Shown here piece after piece: positions 45,719 to 56,861 of a stretch of DNA of 64,000 bases. Origin of the DNA: an uncultured Paraburkholderia sp. (lineage in GTDB: Bacteria > Pseudomonadota > Gammaproteobacteria > Burkholderiales > Burkholderiaceae); contig CALNWN010000006.1 of NCBI GenBank assembly GCA_940746715.1, positions 124,001 through 188,000 on the forward strand, given 5' to 3'. The position numbers were made by a program, and so were the translations under genes. The notes beneath the pieces are model-generated. The model saw only the letters and a list, made by a program, of their open reading frames with translations, was not told the DNA's origin and ran no database searches. The stretch's first letter is position 1; the number at the start of each line of letters is the position of its first letter.

Positions 45719-48317
45719 ATGCTGAAGTCATCTATTGTTCGCCTCGTCGCCTATTCGGTGCGCCATCCATTGCGGATCATCGCACTGTCGATCGTGCTCG
45801 CCATTCTGAGCGGCATCTATGTCGCGCATCACTTCAAGATCAACACCGACATCAGCCGTCTCATCGAAACCGACAAGGAATGGTCCACGCTCGAGCATGC
45901 AATGGACCAGGCTTTCCCGGACCGCGGCCAAACCGTGCTGGTCGTCGTGGAAGCGCGCGCCGAAATTCGCCGACGCAGCCGCGAGCGCGCTGACGGCTGC
46001 ACTGAAAGCCGAGCCGAAAGAATTCGTCGCCGTCTCGCAGCCGGCCGGCGGCCGTTCTTCGAACACAACGGGCTGCTCTTTCCGTCGACAGAAGAAGTCA
46101 TGTCCACCACGTCGCAGCTCGTGCAGTCGCGGCCGCTCGTGAACACGCTCGCGCACGACCCGAGCCTGACGGGACTGGCCGGCACGCTCACCACCAGCCT
46201 GTTGCTGCCGCTGCAGATCGGTCAGGTGAAGCTCTCGGACATGAGCCGCCTGTTGTCGCAAAGCGCGAACACGCTCGACCTCGTGCTGGCGGGCAAGCCG
46301 GCTGCTTTCTCATGGCGCGCGCTCGTCGACAGGAGCGCTGCCACCAATCCGGCGCGGGCCTTCGTGGTCGTGCAGCCCGTGGTGAACTACGACGCGCTCG
46401 AACCGGGCGCCGCGGCGTCGCAGCGCATCCGCGACACGGCCGCTTCCCTGCACCTCGACTCGCGCTTTGGCGCGACCGTCCGTCTGACCGGCGAACAGCC
46501 GCTCGCCGACGAAGAGTTCGCGTCCGTCAAGGACGGCGCGGTGCTCAACGGCATCGCCACGTTTGTCGTCGTGCTCATCATTCTGTGGCTCGCGCTGCGC
46601 TCGGGCCACATGATCGCCGCAGTGTTCATCACCTCTTTGTTGGACTGGCAATCACCGCCGCGCTCGGCCTGATGATGGTCGGCGCGCTGAACATGATCTC
46701 GGTCGCGTTCATGGTGCTGTTCGTCGGGCTCGGCGTCGATTTCGGCGTGCAGTTCGGCGTCAAATATCGCGAGGAGCGCAATCGCGACGACCGTCTTTCG
46801 GCTGCGCTCGCCCATACCGCGCACAGTATCGGCGTGCCGCTGACGCTCGCCGCGGTCGCCGTTGCGCTCAGCTTCTTCTCGTTTCTGCCGACGGCGTACC
46901 GCGGCGTGTCCGAGCTGGGCGAGATCGCGGGCGTCGGCATGTTCGTCGCGTATCTGACCAACATGACGCTGCTGCCGGCCTTGCTGAAGATCTTCAACCC
47001 GCCGCCGGGCTTCAAGCAGCTGGCTCCCGTCGACGACTTTCTCGCGCGCCACCGCAAACCCGTGCTGATCGGCACGCTGATCGTCGTGATCGGCGCCACA
47101 CCGCTGCTCACGCGTCTGCACTTCGACTTCTCAATCCGCTGCATCTGAAGGATCCGCATACGGAGTCGATGGCTACGCTCCTGTCGCTGAAGGACTCGCC
47201 CGAGGCCGCGGTGAACAACGTGCATGTTGCTCGCGCCCTCGCGGCCGACGCCGACCGCATGGCCGAGCGCTTGCGCGCCGTTGCCGGAAGTGGGCCGCGT
47301 CAAGACGCTCGACAGCTTCGTCCCCGAGCAGCAGCAACAGAAAATGATGCTGATCGCGAGCGCCGCACAGCAGCTGCTGCCCGCGCTGCAACAACAGCCG
47401 GCGCCGCAGGCCACGGACGCGGTGCGCGTCGCGGCGCTCAAGCGCGCGTCGAACCAGCTCTCTCGCTCGCCGCCGACGACCACCCGGGCCCGGGCGCCGC
47501 CGAGGCCAAACATCTGTCGGCCACGCTGCAAAAGCTCGCCGCCGCCGACGCCGCCACGCGAGACCGCGCGGAAACCGCGATGTCCGAGACGCTGCACATC
47601 GCGCTCAAGCAACTCGAAAATCTGCTGCAGCCCACGGAAATCACGCGCGACACGCTGCCGAAGGAAATCTCCAAGGGCTGGGTCTCGAAAGACGGCCGGG
47701 CGCTCGTCGACATCGCGCCCAAGGTGAAACCCGGCGCCGATCCGAACGACGACGTCGCGCTCGCACGCTTCGCGCACGCCGTGAAGAAAGCGGAGCCCGG
47801 TGCGATCGGCGGGCCGATTTCGATCCTCCATTCCGCGGACACGATCATCAAGGCGTTCCTGCAGGCCGCGTGCTGGGCGCTGCTGTCTATCGCGATCCTG
47901 TTGTGGGTCGCGCTGCGCCGCCTCGGCGACATGCTGCGCACGCTGGTTCCGCTGCTGGTCTCGGCGCTCGTCACGCTCGAACTGTGCGTGGTGTTCGGCA
48001 TGCCGCTGAATTTCGCGAATATCATCGCATTGCCGCTGATGCTCGGAGTCGGCGTGGCCTTCAAGATTTACTTCGTGATGGCGTGGCGCGGCCAGACGGG
48101 CCTCTTGCAGTCGAGCCTGACGCACGCGGTGCTGTTCAGCGCGGCGACCACGGCGACGGCGTTCGGCAGCCTCTGGCTATTGCATCATCCGGGAACGTCG
48201 AGCATGGGCCGCCTGCTGGCGCTGTCGCTCTTTTGCACGCTCATTGGTGCAGTGGTTTTCCAACCCGTGCTGATGGGCAGGCCCCGCCCACGTCGCGCGA
48301 AGCACAAAGGAATATAA
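45719..48317 (+). pseudogene. hpnN: Hopanoid RND transporter HpnN, multiple frameshifts
   Basis: It starts [32 protein letters not shown] and is collinear with HpnN over its whole length. The blocks include [69 protein letters not shown], and the second half ending [25 protein letters not shown]. Frame changes occur near 45957, 46045, 46635, 47130, 47280 and 47460. The first two compensate each other. It would move hopanoids across the periplasm; it is non-functional as written. Confidence 0.92.
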
Positions 48318-48319
48318 GC

Positions 48320-49258
48320 ATGAAACTGCGTACCACTGTGCTGGCGCTGGCCGCCACCGGCCTTGTGTCCGGCTGCGCGACCGGTCCCGACCGCAAGCCC
48401 GGCGACCCGTTCGAGCCGATGAACCGTGCGGTGTTCAACTTCAACGACGGCCTTGACCGCTATGTCGCGGTGCCTGTCGCGAAGGGCTATCAGAAGGTGA
48501 CGCCGCAGCCGTTGCGCACGGCCGTGAGCAACTTCTTCTCGAGTCTCGGCGACCTCACGAACGCCGCGAACGAACTGCTGCAGCTCAAGATCACCGACGC
48601 GACGCAGGACATCGTCCGCTTCGCGTTCAATTCGACGTTCGGTCTGGGCGGCCTGCTCGATTGGGCGACGCCGGCGGGCTTGCCGAAGCATCATCAGGAT
48701 TTTGGTCTGACGCTCGGACGCTGGGGCATTCCGTCGGGACCGTATCTCGTGCTGCCGCTTTTCGGTCCCAGCACCGTGCGCGACAGCATGGGCCTCGTGG
48801 TGGACGTGAAGTTCAATCCGCTGAACTACATGGAGCCCGCGGTGCGCAATCCGCTGTATGTGCTGCAGTTCGTGAGCGTGCGCTCGGATCTGCTGGGCGC
48901 GACGGATCTGCTGCAACAGGCGGCGTTGGACAAGTACTCGTTCGTGCGCGATGCGTACACGCAGCAACGGCGCGCGCGTCTGCGCGGCACGAGCGACAAC
49001 GCCGCGCCGCTTCCGGAATACGACGATCAGGGCGACTCGGGCGCCGCCACTGTGCCGGCCAAGGGCGCCGCCGCAGGCGCGCCGGCCGCGCTGCCGAACT
49101 ACGCGGATCCGGGCGATACGGCCGCGTCGCCGGATGGCGCGTCGGGGGCGGCTACTGGAGCGCCGGCGAGTAGGCTGCCCCCATTACACCGATCCCGGCG
49201 ATACGCCGGCGAGCGGTGCGGCTGGCTCGGTCGGACCCGCGCCGGGCGGGTCGAATGA
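48320..49258 (+). CDS. mlaA: MlaA/VacJ-family outer-membrane lipoprotein
   Basis: ATG 48320 follows AAAGGAA and the hpnN stop. Lipobox LVSGCATG; core DPFEPMNRAVFNFNDGLDRYVAVPVAKGYQKVTPQPLR, FGLGGLLDWATPAGLPKHHQDFGLTLGRWG and YLVLPLFGPSTVRDSMG. The core domain is complete. Near 49170 the disordered Ala/Pro-rich tail changes frame; the native end (SPETEKPASAPAAQ) is at 49373. The protein is probably functional. It pairs with MlaC-like HpnM in lipid transport. Confidence 0.88.
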   Translation: MKLRTTVLALAATGLVSGCATGPDRKPGDPFEPMNRAVFNFNDGLDRYVAVPVAKGYQKVTPQPLRTAVSNFFSSLGDLTNAANELLQLKITDATQDIVRFAFNSTFGLGGLLDWATPAGLPKHHQDFGLTLGRWGIPSGPYLVLPLFGPSTVRDSMGLVVDVKFNPLNYMEPAVRNPLYVLQFVSVRSDLLGATDLLQQAALDKYSFVRDAYTQQRRARLRGTSDNAAPLPEYDDQGDSGAATVPAKGAAAGAPAALPNYADPGDTAASPDGASGAATGAPASRLPPLHRSRRYAGERCGWLGRTRAGRVE

Positions 49259-49515
49259 AGGATCGACTGTCAGGCCGGCTGCGGCCTCGGCGGCAGCAAG
49301 TGCGGCGCCGACGGCTCCTCGGTCTGCGTCTCCTGAGACAGAAAAGCCCGCTTCCGCGCCGGCTGCTCAGTAGGGTTCATTGGGAAAGGCACGCCTGAGC
49401 GCGTGCGCCGATAGCTGACCTGGCCGTTCGCGCAGCGGAGCGGCGAGCCGGCTGCAAACGAGCGGGCCGCAAACGAGCGCCCTGCAAACCAACGACCGCC
49501 GCCAGAGCCAGCGCG

Positions 49516-50259
49516 TCAGGCGGCGCGCATCTCCAGCGCCCGAGCCGCGCCGAGCGCCTGGCGCGCCTGCACCAGCGAAAGACGAGCCGCGCGGGCATCG
49601 ACGGCCACCTGGATCAGCGCGCCGATCTGCGACGGCTCGCGCAGCAATTCGCGCAGGATCGGCGCGAGCGCGGTACTGCCGTCGTCGCGCAAACCGGCTG
49701 TCGCGGCGGACGGCAGCGTGCGCCACGCCGGGTCGACGATCGCGCGGCACACGGCGAACGGCACACCGCGCGCGGCGGCCATGGCGCCGGCAAGATGCGA
49801 CTCCATATCCACCGCCAATGCGCCCGTCGAGCGATGCAGCGCGCGTTTGTCATCGGCGGATATGAGCGGCGCGGCGACCGCCGCCATGGGACCGCGGTTC
49901 AGGCGCGACGCGAGCGGGCCCGTGGCCAGCGCGGCGGCGAGCCGGTCGGCCCACGCAGAGTCGGTCGGAAGCCGGCCGAACGGGCCCGCCACCGCATCGG
50001 CCACGACCAGCGCGCCCGGCTTCAGGTCCGGCGCGAGGCCGCCCGCCGTGCCGAAGCTGACAATGCCCGAGCAACCGCGCGCCACCGCCGCGCTCAGTGC
50101 GCGTTCCAGCAGGTCGGCGCGCGCCGCGTACACCACCTCGACGCCCTCGCCGCGCGCAATGCGCGCCTCGAAGGCTATGCCCGTCACGACGATCACCGGC
50201 AGACAGCCGGAAGCGGAACCCGAGCCGGCATCCGCGGATGCCGCTGTTGAACGCAACAT
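49516..50259 (-). CDS. hpnG: Adenosylhopane nucleosidase/phosphorylase
   Basis: 247 residues of the purine-nucleoside phosphorylase/MTA-SAH nucleosidase fold: PVIVVTGIAFEARIA, GIVSFGTAGGLAPDLKPGALVVADAV and AVDMESHLAGAMAAARGVPFAVCRAIVDPAWR (ME-x-ligand motif). HpnG removes adenine from adenosylhopane made by HpnH. Downstream of shc by 3 bases on the same strand. Intact. Confidence 0.9.
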   Translation of the reverse strand: MLRSTAASADAGSGSASGCLPVIVVTGIAFEARIARGEGVEVVYAARADLLERALSAAVARGCSGIVSFGTAGGLAPDLKPGALVVADAVAGPFGRLPTDSAWADRLAAALATGPLASRLNRGPMAAVAAPLISADDKRALHRSTGALAVDMESHLAGAMAAARGVPFAVCRAIVDPAWRTLPSAATAGLRDDGSTALAPILRELLREPSQIGALIQVAVDARAARLSLVQARQALGAARALEMRAA

Positions 50260-50262
50260 CCG

Positions 50263-52284
50263 TTACATCCCGACCGCGACGCGCGTGAGCCCGTTGCGCT
50301 TCAGGTGACGGTAACGCGCCAGCGCCCACAGCGGGAAAAACTTGCGATAGCCGTGGTAACGCAGATAGAACACGCGCGGGAAACCGGTAGCCGTGAAGCG
50401 CGTTTCGTCCCACAGACCGTGCTCGCGCTGTTCACGCTGCAAGTAGCCGATGCCGCGCGCCACCGCCTCGTGGTTGACCTCGCCCGCCGCCATCAGGCCC
50501 ATCAACGCCCATGCGGTTTGCGACGCCGTGCTCGGGGCGCGCTCGTAGCCGCGATAGTCCAGCTTGTAGCTCTCGCCGCCCTCGCCCCAGCCGCCGTCTT
50601 CGTTCTGGATCGACAGCAGCCATTCTGCGGCGCGCTTGATGCGCGGGTCGTCTTGCGGCATGCCGGCCGCATTGAGCGAACAGAGCGCCGTCCACGTGCC
50701 GTAGATGTAGTTCAGGCCCCAGCGGCCGTACCAGCTGCCGTCGGCTTCCTGTTCCTTCAGCATGTAGTCGAGCGCGCGTTGCGCCGGCTCACTGTTCTGC
50801 GGCAGTTCGCCGAGCTGCGCGAGCATCGACAGGCAACGGCCAGACACGTCTGCGGTAGGCGGATCGAGCAGCGCGCCGTGGTCCGAGAATGGAATGTTGT
50901 TCAGGTAGTACTGCGTGTTCTCGGGCTCGAACGCGCCCCAGCCGCCGTCGCTGCTCTGCATGCCGACCACCCACTCGCGCGCGCGGGCAATCGCGTCGCG
51001 GTCCACGTCCGTCCGCGTCAGCGCCCCCGAGCGATGCATGGCCATCGCGACCACCGCCGTATCGTCGACGTCCGGGTAATACGCATTGTTGTACTGGAAC
51101 GCCCAGCCGCCCGGCCGCACGTTCGGCCGGCGCGAGATCCAGTCGCCGCGCACGTCGAGAATTTGCAGCGGACGCAGCCAGGCCAGGCCGCGTTCGGCCG
51201 CCTGCTCGGCGCGCACCTCGCCGGTTTCCAGCAGCGCGTGCGCCGCGAGCGACGTGTCCCACACCGGCGACAGGCAGGGCTGGCAATACGCTTCGTCGTC
51301 CTTGATGACGAGCAGCTTTTCGATCGACTGTCGCGCAATAGCACGGTTCGGATGATCGGCCGGATAGCCGAGCACGTCGTACATCATGACCGAGTTGGCC
51401 ATGGCCGGGAAAATCGCGCCGAGGCCGTCCTCGCCGTTCAGCCGCTGATCGACGAAGGCCACCGCTTCGCGCACCGCGCGCTCGCGCGTGGCTTTCGGAA
51501 AGAGGCCGTCCACTGCTCGCAGCACCGTGTCCACGACACGGAAAAAGCGGAACCAGCCGACGTGCTGATGCGGCGCGCGCGCCGGCATGCCGGTGTTCAC
51601 CGGCGCGCCGCGGAACAATTCGTCGATGCGCACGCGGCGCGGATTGCGCGCGATCGGCCGCTTTGCGTTGAGCACGAGGAGCGGCACGATCACAGTGCGC
51701 GCCCAGTACGACACCTTCGACAGATGGAACGGGAACCACGTCGGCAGCAGCATGATTTCGACGGGCATCATCGGCACCGCGCGCCACGACACCACGCCGA
51801 AGAGCGCGAACAGAATGCGCGTGAACACGTTCACGACTTCACCGCCGCCGTGCGCGAGAATCGCCTCGCGCGCGCGGACCATGTGTTCGGCATCCGCCGC
51901 GTCGCCGATCATCTTGAGCGCGAAGTACGCCTTCACGCTTGCGCTGATATCGAGCGCGCCGTCCGTGAAGAGCGGCCAGCCGCCGTCCGGCAACTGGATG
52001 CGGCGCAGGTAGCGCGCGATTTTCTGCTCCAGCTCGAGGTTCGGCGTCTCGCCGAGGTAATGCACGAGCAGCACGTATTCGGCGGGAATCGTTGCGTCGG
52101 CCTCGAGTTCGTAGACCCAGTGGCCGTCCGCATTCTGCGCGGCGAGAATCGCGTCGGTCGCGCGCGTGATGGCAGCGTCGAGCGCCGGGTCAAACGCCTG
52201 CGCCGCAGCCGGCGCGCTGTGCGCTTCGCCGGCGGGTTCGGACAGGGCGGCGCCCAGCAGGTGGGCTTGAGATAGGTCGTTCAT
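50263..52284 (-). CDS. shc: Squalene-hopene cyclase
   Basis: 673 residues, intact. The protonating motif is YPDVDDTAVVAMA (DXDDTA). Many QW-type repeats are visible (QLPDGGWPLF, SSDGGWGAFE, EADGSWYGRWGLNY, NEDGGWGEGGESY). A hydrophobic monotopic-membrane segment lies around residues 160-200. It cyclises squalene to hopene/hopanol at the inner membrane. Its start touches the hpnE stop. Confidence 0.96.
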   Translation of the reverse strand: MNDLSQAHLLGAALSEPAGEAHSAPAAAQAFDPALDAAITRATDAILAAQNADGHWVYELEADATIPAEYVLLVHYLGETPNLELEQKIARYLRRIQLPDGGWPLFTDGALDISASVKAYFALKMIGDAADAEHMVRAREAILAHGGGEVVNVFTRILFALFGVVSWRAVPMMPVEIMLLPTWFPFHLSKVSYWARTVIVPLLVLNAKRPIARNPRRVRIDELFRGAPVNTGMPARAPHQHVGWFRFFRVVDTVLRAVDGLFPKATRERAVREAVAFVDQRLNGEDGLGAIFPAMANSVMMYDVLGYPADHPNRAIARQSIEKLLVIKDDEAYCQPCLSPVWDTSLAAHALLETGEVRAEQAAERGLAWLRPLQILDVRGDWISRRPNVRPGGWAFQYNNAYYPDVDDTAVVAMAMHRSGALTRTDVDRDAIARAREWVVGMQSSDGGWGAFEPENTQYYLNNIPFSDHGALLDPPTADVSGRCLSMLAQLGELPQNSEPAQRALDYMLKEQEADGSWYGRWGLNYIYGTWTALCSLNAAGMPQDDPRIKRAAEWLLSIQNEDGGWGEGGESYKLDYRGYERAPSTASQTAWALMGLMAAGEVNHEAVARGIGYLQREQREHGLWDETRFTATGFPRVFYLRYHGYRKFFPLWALARYRHLKRNGLTRVAVGM

Positions 52285-53574
52285 CAGCGTTCCATCAGTT
52301 GATCCAGCAGCGTATCCGCGGCCTTCTGGCCGGAGCGGATCGCGCCTTCAATCGTCGCGGGCAGGCCGGTAGCCGTCCAGTCGCCCGCGAGCATCAGATT
52401 GTTCCAGCGAGTGCGCGTGCCGGGACGCAGCGTTTCCTGATCCGGCAGCGCGGCAAACGTCGCATTTCTATCGACCACGACCTGCCAAGCCGGCAGGGGC
52501 GCGGCGGGCAGATTGGCCGCCTGAGCGACCTCGGTCCACACGCGTGCTGCCAAGCTCTTCGGCCGGCGTGTCGATCACATCTTCCGCGCCATAGACCGTC
52601 GCCGACAGGCGTCCGTCGAACGCGAACAGCCATTGCGCGGTGCCGTTGACGAGGCCGGTGACGGGCGGCAAGCCGAACGGCGGCTCGACCGCGAAATACA
52701 CGCTGACAGTCGCCGTGAAGCGGGTCGGCGCGCGCAGCCCCGGCACCAGCGTCTGCGCCATGCCCGGCGGCACGGCGAGAATCACCGCGTGGTTCGCGTC
52801 GAGCGCGACAGTGTGTCCGACGAAATGCAGCGCCTGCACGCGGGCCGGCTGGGCACCTAGGTGCGCGCTTGCCTTCGCGTTCACTATCGCCTCCCCGGCG
52901 AACACCAGTTTGTCGAGCCGCGAGCCGAGTTCAATCGTCGCGCCGCCATGCTGCAGCAGCCGCAACGCCGGGTCGACGAAAGCACGGCTTAAGCCATTGC
53001 GCGCAACCAGCGGCCGACACGCCAGGCCGCCCGCGATCAGCGTCTCGCGCACCATTGCCGCGGTTAGTTCCGCCGACGCGTCGCGTGGCTCGACGTTGAG
53101 CATCGTTCGAAACAACGGGGCGAGCAGGCGGTCCCACAGCGGGCCATTGCTGCGCATGGTCTGCGCGACGCTGCGGCCGGGCTTCGCGAAGAAGAGCGGC
53201 ATCATACTCAGATAATCGCCCGGACCGGTGTTCGGCACGCGTGCATTCGGGTCGAAAATCCACCACGGCAGCCGACCCGGCGACAGGCGCACAGTCCAGC
53301 GCGCGCGTGGCCAGGTCAACGAAGGGGAATTCCGGCAGCGCCGGGCCCGTCAGTTCGTCCGCCGGGCCGATTGCCCGCAGGTAATTGAGCGTGGCGCTGT
53401 TGCCCGACATCATCAGGTGATTGCCGCTGTCGATCGTCGCGCCGAGCGTGGCGTCGTAATACGAACGGCAGCGGCCGCCTCGTGCAACACGACTCGCGCG
53501 CCGCGCCGCTGCAACTGCACGGCGGCGGCCAGGCCGGCGAGGCCCGCGCCGACCACATGTACGAGCCTCGGCAT
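52284..53574 (-). pseudogene. hpnE: Hydroxysqualene dehydroxylase HpnE, several frameshifts
   Basis: MPRLVHVVGAGLAGLAAAVQL is the FAD-binding start, in frame up to VVLHEAA. Then pieces continue in other frames: NHLMMSGNSATLNYLRAIGPADEL, RWTVRLSPGRLPWWIFDPNARVPNTGPGDYLSM, GATIELGSRLDKLVFAGEAI, and the end NNLMLAGDWTATGLPATIEGAIRSGQKAADTLL. Shifts are near 53480, 53310 and 52555. HpnE reduces hydroxysqualene to squalene, so its loss would cut substrate supply to Shc. Confidence 0.9.
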
Positions 53575-53578
53575 CAAC

Positions 53579-54427
53579 TCAGAAAAGCGCGTAACGCGCG
53601 ACGATCCACAGCAAGCGCAGCTTCGGCTTGCTGACCTTCGTGCGCGGAATGTCGAAGCCGCGCTCCAGCGCGCGCTCGAGCAGCACGCGGTACACACTCG
53701 ACATGATGCGCGGCGCGCGCACATGGCCGCGCGGCTCGCGGTCCATGATCGCGTCCGAGGCGGCGAAGTGCTCCTGCGCGCGCGCGGCGAGCGTCGCGCA
53801 CACGCGCGGCAGCGACGGGTCGTCGGCGATCTGCTGCGGGCTTTTGATCGCGATGCCTTCGCGCGCGAGCAACTCGCGCGGCAGATAGCAACGGTTGATG
53901 CCGGCGTCTTCGTCGATGTCGCGAAGAATGTTCGTGAGCTGCAGCGCGCGGCCGAGATGGTGAGCGAGCAAACGGCCCGGCTCCTCCTGCATCCCGAATA
54001 TTCTCACCGACAGACGGCCCGCCGCGCTCGCGACACGGTCGCAATACAGGTCGAGCGTGGCTTCGTCGGGCGCGCAGATGTCGGCGGCGGCGTCCATTGC
54101 CATGCCGTCGATCATCGCGTGGAAATCCTCGCGCTGCAGATGAAACGTGTGAATGTGCCGCGTCAGCGCGCGCAACGAAGCGCGCGGCGCGCCGGCATAG
54201 CACGCGTCGATGTCGGCGCGCCAGCGCTCGAGCGCGGCGGCACGCTCGGCGCGCGGCATGTCGCTGTCGGCGATGTCGTCGACAGCGCGGCAGAAGGCGT
54301 AGACCTGATACATCGCGTCGCGCTGCGCGGCCGGCAGGATGCGCATGGCGAGATAGAACGAGCTGCCGGACGTGGCGGCAGCGGCGTCGATTTCAGTATC
54401 GTCCACGACAGGATTGGAAACAGCCAA
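53579..54427 (-). CDS. hpnD: Presqualene diphosphate synthase
   Basis: 282 residues: AFCRAVDDIADSDMPRAER and LTNILRDIDEDAGINRCYLPRELL are the two Asp-rich prenyl-diphosphate motifs of trans-isoprenyl synthases. MAMDAAADICAPDEATLDLYCDRVASAAGRLSVRIFG is typical of HpnD. It condenses two farnesyl diphosphates. Directly upstream of hpnE; hpnC is not present in the window. Intact. Confidence 0.93.
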   Translation of the reverse strand: MAVSNPVVDDTEIDAAAATSGSSFYLAMRILPAAQRDAMYQVYAFCRAVDDIADSDMPRAERAAALERWRADIDACYAGAPRASLRALTRHIHTFHLQREDFHAMIDGMAMDAAADICAPDEATLDLYCDRVASAAGRLSVRIFGMQEEPGRLLAHHLGRALQLTNILRDIDEDAGINRCYLPRELLAREGIAIKSPQQIADDPSLPRVCATLAARAQEHFAASDAIMDREPRGHVRAPRIMSSVYRVLLERALERGFDIPRTKVSKPKLRLLWIVARYALF

Positions 54428-54634
54428 GACGATCTCCGCAGGAGGGCGCCCGCTGAAAGGCGTACAGGAATTGTGATGCCTCGCCGCAGGGCGGGCGGCC
54501 CGCGCGCGGACACGCGCGAAACAGACGGCTGGGAGGCCGGAAACGGCGAAAAGTATATCAACGTGTTTGTGAGACGACGCAGTTTCGCCTGCGGAATATG
54601 GGGCGCGAGCCTTAGTGCGAGCCTTGGCAGGAGT

Positions 54635-55449
54635 TCACGTCAGCGCGACCGAGCGGTTGCGTCCCTGCCGCTTGGCACTGTAGAGCGCCGCGTCGGCCTC
54701 GTTGATCAGCACCTCGTAGGCGGGCAAACCGGGGTGCACGGCAGCAGCAAGGCGAACTCCTCGCCGCCGAAACGCCCGAATGTGTCCTGCGCGCGCACCA
54801 CGCCGGCCACGCGCTGCGCCATCACGCGCAGCACGGTATCGCCGACGCCGTGGCCGAACTGGTCGTTGATCTTCTTGAAGTGGTCCAGATCGAACAGCAG
54901 CACCGACATGTCGCCGCCGTAGCGCTGCCAGCGCGTGTATTCGTCCTGCAGTCGCGCCTCGAAGTAGCGGCGGTTGGCAATGCCCGTGAGTCCGTCGCGG
55001 TTCGCGTATTCCTGCAGCTTGGCGACGGCCTCGCGCTCGCGCTGCACAATGCTCACGTGCGTCACGTCGGAGATCGTCACGCACACGGCCACCACTTCGC
55101 GATCGCGCGTGAGCGGCATGAAGGTGCAGTCCTGCTGCATGTAATCGACGCCGCCCGTGATCGGCCGGTCGTGATCGAACTTGAACAGATAGGGCCGCTG
55201 CTCCCACGAACTGAACGCGAAGCTGCCGAGCTGGAACACACTTTCTATCTTGCGCGACAATCAGACGCGCGGCAGTTCCGGAAAATGCGTGAACAACGAC
55301 TTGCCGACCACCTGCTCCGCCGGCAAGCCGCTGTGGTCCTGCATGAACCGGTTCCACATCAGCACGTTCATGTCGCGATCGAGCACGAAGATGCCGAAGC
55401 CGACCCGCTCGACCACCAGATCGCTCAACGACGGCGCGGGCGAACTCAT
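54635..55449 (-). pseudogene. PAS-GGDEF diguanylate cyclase with nonsense codon and deletion
   Basis: The PAS domain starts MSSPAPSLSDLVVERVGFGIFVL. At 55261-55263 a TGA replaces the expected Trp after HFPELPRV; the frame continues LSRKIESVFQLGSFAFSSWEQ. The GGDEF domain has DGLTGIANRRYFEARL, FDLDHFKKINDQFGHGVGDTVL and the active loop RFGGEEFALLLP. There (near 54730-54742) about 60 residues are missing and the sequence jumps to AYEVLINEADAALYSAKRQGRN. Synthesis of cyclic di-GMP is therefore lost. Confidence 0.88.
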
Positions 55450-56188
55450 AGGCTGGAGAGGAGCGCGTCGAGCGCGTCGTTAATGTGGCGGATGGACTCT
55501 TCCGCCATCAGCATCACGAGATGCGCGCGAAAGCCCTGGTCTTCGAGCGTGAAATTGACCTCGACGAGCAGCGCGACTTCCCATTGCAGCACGCCGGGCT
55601 GGAACACTTCGTCGAGCGTCAGCGCGTCGCCCAGCAGGCCCGGCGCGGAAAACACCGGCGTGCGGCCGAGCTGGTCCAGAATGCACGACACGCACGCGCC
55701 GGTGAGCACATTGGCGACGTCGAACATCAATTCTTTTTGGCTCACCGATTCGTAGGCCGAGCGCGAGTAAGGGTCGCTCACGAGCGCGCACAGATCCTCG
55801 ACGCTGTCGCTGCGGCAGATCACGAGCGCCTCGCCCTTGATGTCCGAGCGAAAGCCCTGGCGCACCGCGCTGACCGGATCCTGGATACCGGTCATTTCCC
55901 TCAGCGCCTGCGCCGCCTCGCTGACCGCCACCACCCTCACGCGCGGCACCGACAACTCGATGAACGAATCGAGCAGCCGTGCGAGGCGCGTCGCGGCTTG
56001 ACCCATCGCCAGATTGGCGACCTCTTGCAGCGCGTCGCGCTGATCTCTTTCCCTTGGCGATACAAAGCGAGCGCTTCGCGTCCGTTCGAGGCGTAGGACA
56101 CCTCGACGTCCCAATCCGCCGGCAATGCCTTGGTGAGCACCTTGCGGGCAAGCAGCGAATCATCGGCGATCACGATAGGCAAAGACAT
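55446..56188 (-). pseudogene. Response-regulator receiver fused to CheC domain, internal deletion
   Basis: ATG 56188 begins MSLPIVIADDSLLARKVLTKAL, a receiver with the acidic pair. After NGREALALYR (near 56050) the rest of the receiver, including the phospho-Asp, is missing. The sequence continues in another frame with DALQEVANLAMGQAATRLARLL and the CheC repeats VANVLTGACVSCILDQLGRTP. It overlaps the diguanylate cyclase start by 4 bases. CheC domains dephosphorylate receivers; the pair formed a c-di-GMP signalling operon. Confidence 0.85.
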
Positions 56189-56861
56189 GGCGAGCAAAAG
56201 ACGGAATAAGCTCGTTCGGGTTAACGGCGGATAGCGAGAACTCTTTAGGGCGAAGTCTGACGGCAAGCGGCGAAAGGCGCCTGTGCCTGCTGGAAGGCGG
56301 CTCTCGGCCAAGCGGGATAAGGCGCGACAAGGCGGGTTGGGCAAAACCCGCACGCGCGCAGAACTGCGCGCGTGCGGCGGACGACGGCTATGACCGGCAT
56401 GTGCTGAGCCTACCCCGTAGATGAATCGGCGCGGCTCGCTCAACCTGGCTGATGTCTTGCCGCGCGCGTGGTTCCGCGAACGCCCGGTGCTCACGCGCGT
56501 ACGCATGATCCGGTGCCCTCGCGGCGTATGCGTTCGAACATGGCGGACGCACTTTTTGTCGTGGCGTCGATTCTCGAAGCAAACCAGCCGAAACGCAATA
56601 CGCAGTATTCTCGTCTGGCTAACAATATCTTCCTGCATTATCCATTTTTCGAAAACATACGCGCCGCATAATAATCGTTTCTATACATTTATACTTTTGT
56701 GTACGTTTGCGCTTCGCAATTCGTCACTGTTTTAAAAGTCCGATGAATTGGACGTCCTACAGGCAAGCGCAGTCCATGACGGTAACTTCTACCGCCAATC
56801 TGCGACTATGCTTCTCGTATCATCCTGTCTCTTTCCGCCTGGAAATGCCGAGCATCTGACA
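56189..56861. other. Large intergenic region with an AT-rich segment
   Basis: About 670 bases between divergent signalling genes. The left half is GC-rich and featureless. 56585-56830 is strikingly AT-rich compared with the window. A short inverted repeat GTCC/GGAC lies around 56740-56755. No gene, transposase or tRNA remnant was recognised. Confidence 0.55.

Noticed and set aside
56189..56861. Insertion-sequence remnant in the AT-rich intergenic region
   Set aside because: No transposase fragment, terminal inverted repeats or target duplication could be found by eye.
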